32,793 nucleotides of DNA from Pedobacter sp. UBA1951 (GTDB taxonomy: Bacteria; Bacteroidota; Bacteroidia; Sphingobacteriales; Sphingobacteriaceae): positions 1 to 32,793 of the forward strand of contig DDEP01000235.1 in assembly GCA_002336465.1 (NCBI GenBank), given 5' to 3'. Of the stretch, positions 32,339 through 32,793 are shown piece by piece. The notes beneath the pieces were generated by a model that saw nothing but the letters and a program-made list of their open reading frames with translations, was not told where the DNA came from and made no database searches. A program made the position numbers and the translations under genes. Positions within the stretch are counted from its first letter, which is position 1. Each line of letters begins with the position of its first letter.

Positions 32339-32433
32339 AATAAGCGCTTGATCTTATTTTTGATATACTGAACAGCTTCCAATAATATGGCTAATGCTCC
32401 GATAACAACAGTATATTTTTCGAAAGGGTTCAT
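32335..32433 (-). CDS. Predicted 32-residue single-pass membrane protein
   Basis: The ORF begins ATG at 32433 and ends TAA at 32335-32337. It encodes MNPFEKYTVVIGALAILLEA followed by VQYIKNKIKRLF. A hydrophobic stretch (about 8-23) ends in a strongly basic tail, as in small inner-membrane proteins. It lies 44 nt downstream of marC on the same strand and ends on top of the convergent rsmB-like stop codon. Its upstream sequence GATATTTG (32437-32444, minus) is one base off TAnnTTTG and 3 nt from the ATG, the same spacing as guaA. Conservation is not known to me, so this remains a prediction. Confidence 0.5.
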   Translation of the reverse strand: MNPFEKYTVVIGALAILLEAVQYIKNKIKRLF

Positions 32434-32477
32434 AACCAAATATCTTTTAGTAATAAGACGCCTTTTAGCCAAATTTG

Positions 32478-32793
32478 TTACAGGCCCGCATTTGATCTGA
32501 ACAGTTTAATCGCTATGGCTAATAAGATTACGCCAAAAGCCTTTCTCAAAACGTTTAATCCAGATTTACCTAAAAGTTTTTCGAGCTTGGCTGTATTCTT
32601 AAGTACAAAATATACAAAAAGCATATTTAATAAAATACCGATTAATATATTTTGTGTGTGGTATTCTGTTTTTAACGAAAGTAAGGTAGTCATGGTACCT
32701 GCTCCGGCAATGAGTGGAAAAGCCAGAGGAACTATAGAAACCGTTTCAGGAGCTTCTTCTTTAAAGAAATTGATGCCTAAAACCATTTCCATG
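32478..32793 (-). CDS. MarC family membrane protein, 5' end missing
   Basis: The frame runs to the right edge, so about the first half of the ~200-residue protein is missing; the methionine at the edge is probably internal. The visible ~104 residues have the MarC block VPLAFPLIAGAGTMTTLLSL and two further hydrophobic helices (ILIGILLNMLFVYFVL, KAFGVILLAIAIKLF). MarC/YhgN proteins are inner-membrane proteins; despite the name, a role in multiple antibiotic resistance has been disproved and the function is unknown. A tiny membrane ORF follows downstream on the same strand. Confidence 0.85.
   Translation of the reverse strand, partial: MEMVLGINFFKEEAPETVSIVPLAFPLIAGAGTMTTLLSLKTEYHTQNILIGILLNMLFVYFVLKNTAKLEKLLGKSGLNVLRKAFGVILLAIAIKLFRSNAGL

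Noticed and set aside
32342..32349. Perfect palindrome AAGCGCTT, also at 12174-12181
   Set aside because: Eight bases found twice in 33 kb, once in a coding frame; too little to call a site.
1..32793. Mobile elements, CRISPR, phage genes, toxin-antitoxin or defence systems
   Set aside because: No transposase, integrase, regularly spaced repeats, toxin or nuclease frames were recognised. Gene content and style are uniform and chromosomal.

Overview
The window looks like ordinary chromosome from a Bacteroidota bacterium, most likely of the Sphingobacteriaceae (Pedobacter-like). The evidence is AT-rich DNA, exact or near-exact TAnnTTTG -7 promoter boxes in front of many genes, type IX secretion system (T9SS) sorting domains of both type A and type B, PorP/SprF-, PorE-, PorT- and PorG-like proteins, and an unusually long PurF-like enzyme. 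The genus is inferred from protein style and gene order, not from a marker gene. I see no rRNA, tRNA, CRISPR array, insertion sequence, phage or integrase.

Layout. (1) 1-5009, plus strand: a tight surface-export operon. It has the 3' end of a collagen-like (Gly-X-Y) protein, a secreted protein with a type B T9SS sorting domain, a PorP/SprF-type outer membrane protein and a PorE-like TPR/propeller/OmpA protein. It ends at a hairpin terminator shared with the opposing operon. (2) 5066-8450, minus strand: bcp (thiol peroxidase), an M23 peptidase and an FAA-hydrolase form one operon; a small type A T9SS cargo protein has its own promoter. (3) 8651-10627: kup potassium transporter, whose stop codon overlaps that of a convergent UbiA-type prenyltransferase (10624-11487). 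(4) engB (minus) diverges from ubiE-porT (plus). (5) 13772-14989: an SDR oxidoreductase and a GatB/YqeY protein. (6) 15095-23671: a conserved envelope cluster of alpha/beta hydrolase, CBS-ACT protein, nadK, porG-like, uppS, bamA, two ompH/skp genes and murI. The part from porG to ompH has the order I recall for Porphyromonas gingivalis PG0189-PG0193. (7) 23785-32338: purF-like gene, a LysE exporter (minus), an FHS sugar transporter with dCMP deaminase, then guaA with a lipoprotein and an RsmB-type methyltransferase. (8) Right edge, minus strand: a tiny predicted membrane protein and a truncated marC.

How it fits together. Most genes serve the cell envelope. BamA, the OmpH chaperones and UppS build the outer membrane and wall; PorT and PorG belong to the T9SS machine; the first operon supplies a T9SS cargo with its own PorP/PorE-type partners; the type A cargo at 7935-8450 is another client. 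UbiE and the UbiA-type enzyme point to menaquinone synthesis. No wholly new system is evident. The points most worth checking are the collagen/T9SS operon, the divergent PurF, -7 boxes 3-4 nt from start codons (possible leaderless mRNAs), the murI start touching a terminator U-tract, and the 32-residue membrane ORF at 32335-32433. All gaps without a gene are shorter than 300 bases.
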